Source: JBKQWK01 sp052139595 (GTDB lineage: Bacteria > Actinomycetota > Thermoleophilia > UBA2241). From it: a stretch of 7,663 nt of DNA. Position 1 is the stretch's first letter, and each line of letters opens with the position of its first letter. Location of the stretch: positions 1 through 7,663 of the forward strand of contig JBKQWK010000038.1 of the NCBI GenBank assembly GCA_052139595.1, written 5' to 3'. A model generated the notes under the pieces. The model saw only the letters and a list, made by a program, of their open reading frames with translations, ran no database searches and was not told the DNA's origin. Below are positions 6,390 to 7,663 of this stretch, in pieces. The position numbers and the translations under genes are program-made.

Positions 6390-6418
6390 TTGTCGGCGAT
6401 GCGCCTCACGTGTATATT
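6390..6418 (+). promoter_or_regulatory. Candidate sigma70 promoter of copA
   Basis: TTGTCG (6390-6395, 4 of 6 consensus bases) is followed after 17 nt by TATATT (6413-6418, 5 of 6). Transcription would begin near 6425, giving a leader of about 53 nt before ATG 6478. The promoter begins 6 bp after the end of the tandem repeats. Confidence 0.55.
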
Positions 6419-6423
6419 CACTA

Positions 6424-6445
6424 GAGGTGTAGGGAATACCACCTC
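6424..6445. promoter_or_regulatory. Inverted repeat at the predicted copA transcription start
   Basis: GAGGTG and CACCTC form 6-bp arms separated by 10 nt, overlapping the predicted +1 of copA. The position suits a repressor operator. It does not clearly match the CopY (TACAnnTGTA) or CueR consensus as I know them, and it lies downstream of the promoter rather than in its spacer, which argues against MerR-type activation. Confidence 0.35.
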
Positions 6446-6477
6446 ATCTCAGCTTCGATTCGCGCCCGAGAGGCAGC

Positions 6478-7663
6478 ATGGCCGACAAGACCACCGTCGA
6501 GATTCCGATTACCGGCATGACCTGCGCCACATGCGTGATGCGCAACGAAAAGACGCTGCGCAAGGTCGCGGGCGTGGACGAGGCCAACGTCAATTACGCC
6601 AACGAAAAGGCGACGGTGACGTTTGACCCGTCTCTGGTGGGTCTGGACGAGCTGCTGAGCGCAATCGGCAAGGCCGGCTACGGCACCGTCAGTGAGACCG
6701 TGTCGCTGCCGATCCTGGGCATGACCTGTGCAAGCTGCGTAGCCCGGGTGGAGAAAGCCCTGCGCAAAGTACCCGGAGTCGTGCGTGCCGATGTCAATCT
6801 GGCGACCGAACGGGCGACCGTTGAACACCTGCCCAGCGTTACGCGCGCCGACCTCGCGGCGGCGGTCAAAGGCGCCGGCTACGAGGTAGCATCGTCATCG
6901 GCCAACGGCAGCGAGCAGGACGGCGGATCAGTCGACGTCGAGGCGGCGGCACGCGCCACCACCTACCACCGCTTGCAGCAAAAAGTCGTCTTCGGTGCCG
7001 TCTTCAGCGTGCTCATCTTCCTCGGCAGCATGAGCTGGTTCAGCTTCCTGCCTAGCTTCTGGCACAACGGCTGGCTGCTCTGGGCCCTGGCGACGCCAGT
7101 CCAGATCTGGGTCGGCGGACAGTTCTACCACGGCGCCTGGGCTGCTCTTCGCCACGGTAGCACCAACATGAACACCCTCATCGCCATGGGCTCGTCCTCA
7201 GCTTATATTTATAGCGCCGCGGGTGTGCTCTTCCCCGGCTTTTTCACTCATCACGGTATGCACGTGCCGATGTACTTCGACTCGGCCGCGCTGATCATCA
7301 CCCTCATCCTCTTTGGTCGCATGCTCGAGGCGCGTGCCAAAGGCCAAACGGGAGACGCCATCAAGCGGCTCATCGGCTTGCAACCGAAGACCGCCCGTGT
7401 TGTACGCGACGACGTCGAAATCGATGTAGCGGTGGCCGATGTTGTGCGAGGCGACCTGGTTCGGGTGCGCCCCGGTGAGAAGATCCCCGTCGACGGCATC
7501 GTTGTCGCCGGCAGCTCGGCGGTTGACGAATCGATGCTCACCGGCGAACCGATGCCGGTAAGCAAACAAGCCGACGACGAAGTCATCGGCGCAACCATGA
7601 ACACCACCGGCACACTGACCATGCGCGCGACCAAGGTCGGGGCAGAGACGGCTCTGGCCCAGA
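6478..7663 (+). CDS. copA: Copper-translocating P1B-type ATPase, N-terminal part (runs off window end)
   Basis: This is a heavy-metal-exporting ATPase of the inner membrane, most likely for Cu(I). It is open for 395 codons to the window edge with no stop. Two heavy-metal-associated domains come first, with GMTCATC at 13-19 and GMTCASC at 81-87, followed by a short Ser/Gly linker near 138-150. Membrane segments follow near 170-186, 199-216 (ending in the conserved VGGQFY), 232-254 and 268-281. The actuator domain is then seen with DESMLTGEPMPVSK (TGE at 355-357). The metal-specifying CPC motif, DKTGT phosphorylation site and HP motif would lie just beyond the window, so copper is inferred from the GMTCxxC domains and overall similarity; silver is possible. 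GAGAGG (6468-6473) lies 4 nt before the ATG. The gene diverges from paaK. Confidence 0.93.
   Translation, partial: MADKTTVEIPITGMTCATCVMRNEKTLRKVAGVDEANVNYANEKATVTFDPSLVGLDELLSAIGKAGYGTVSETVSLPILGMTCASCVARVEKALRKVPGVVRADVNLATERATVEHLPSVTRADLAAAVKGAGYEVASSSANGSEQDGGSVDVEAAARATTYHRLQQKVVFGAVFSVLIFLGSMSWFSFLPSFWHNGWLLWALATPVQIWVGGQFYHGAWAALRHGSTNMNTLIAMGSSSAYIYSAAGVLFPGFFTHHGMHVPMYFDSAALIITLILFGRMLEARAKGQTGDAIKRLIGLQPKTARVVRDDVEIDVAVADVVRGDLVRVRPGEKIPVDGIVVAGSSAVDESMLTGEPMPVSKQADDEVIGATMNTTGTLTMRATKVGAETALAQ

Noticed and set aside
5859..6626. Plus-strand open frame spanning the start of paaK, the intergenic region and the start of copA
   Set aside because: It conflicts with two clear genes in other frames and has no recognisable motifs.

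Overview
This is a GC-rich, gene-dense window (roughly 60-65% G+C by eye). It holds six protein-coding genes, all with one consistent codon style and no sign of an insertion sequence, CRISPR array, tRNA or rRNA. The gene set is a selenocysteine-decoding redox protein, a stand-alone biotin carboxylase, a pilus/secretion-type ATPase with a receiver domain, a Clp-fold protease relative, an anaerobe-type phenylacetate-CoA ligase and a copper P-type ATPase. It suggests a high-GC, probably anaerobic or facultative bacterium that uses selenocysteine. An actinobacterial lineage such as Coriobacteriia or Thermoleophilia would fit, but the sequence does not prove it.

Layout. The left block (76-2181) is on the minus strand. 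Biotin carboxylase (accC) is followed 72 nt downstream by a two-domain thioredoxin-fold protein. A naive ORF search splits that second gene in two because it has an in-frame TGA. The TGA sits exactly at the first Cys position of the C-terminal CxxC motif (U-P-H-C) and is followed by a perfect 8-bp hairpin with a GGU loop, as expected of a bacterial SECIS. This is the most important observation in the window. A perfect palindrome at 1-22 may be the terminator of this block.

The middle block (2255-4970) is on the plus strand and diverges from accC across a 73-bp region. That region carries a well-formed accC promoter with almost no leader and a 12-bp palindrome. The first gene fuses a CheY-like receiver, an MshEN-type domain with both tandem 24-residue c-di-GMP-binding motifs, and a complete PilB/GspE ATPase. 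It is followed by a short, lysine-free relative of the SDH family of Clp-fold membrane proteases.

The right block holds paaK (4995-6296, minus) and the 5' part of a copA-type copper ATPase (6478 to the window end, plus). These two diverge from a 181-bp regulatory region containing two 33-bp direct repeats, a sigma70-like promoter for copA and an inverted repeat just after its predicted start.

The genes do not form one pathway. Thiol/selenol redox and copper handling could be linked loosely through redox stress, accC and paaK both belong to acyl-CoA metabolism, and the middle pair points to a regulated surface or secretion function.
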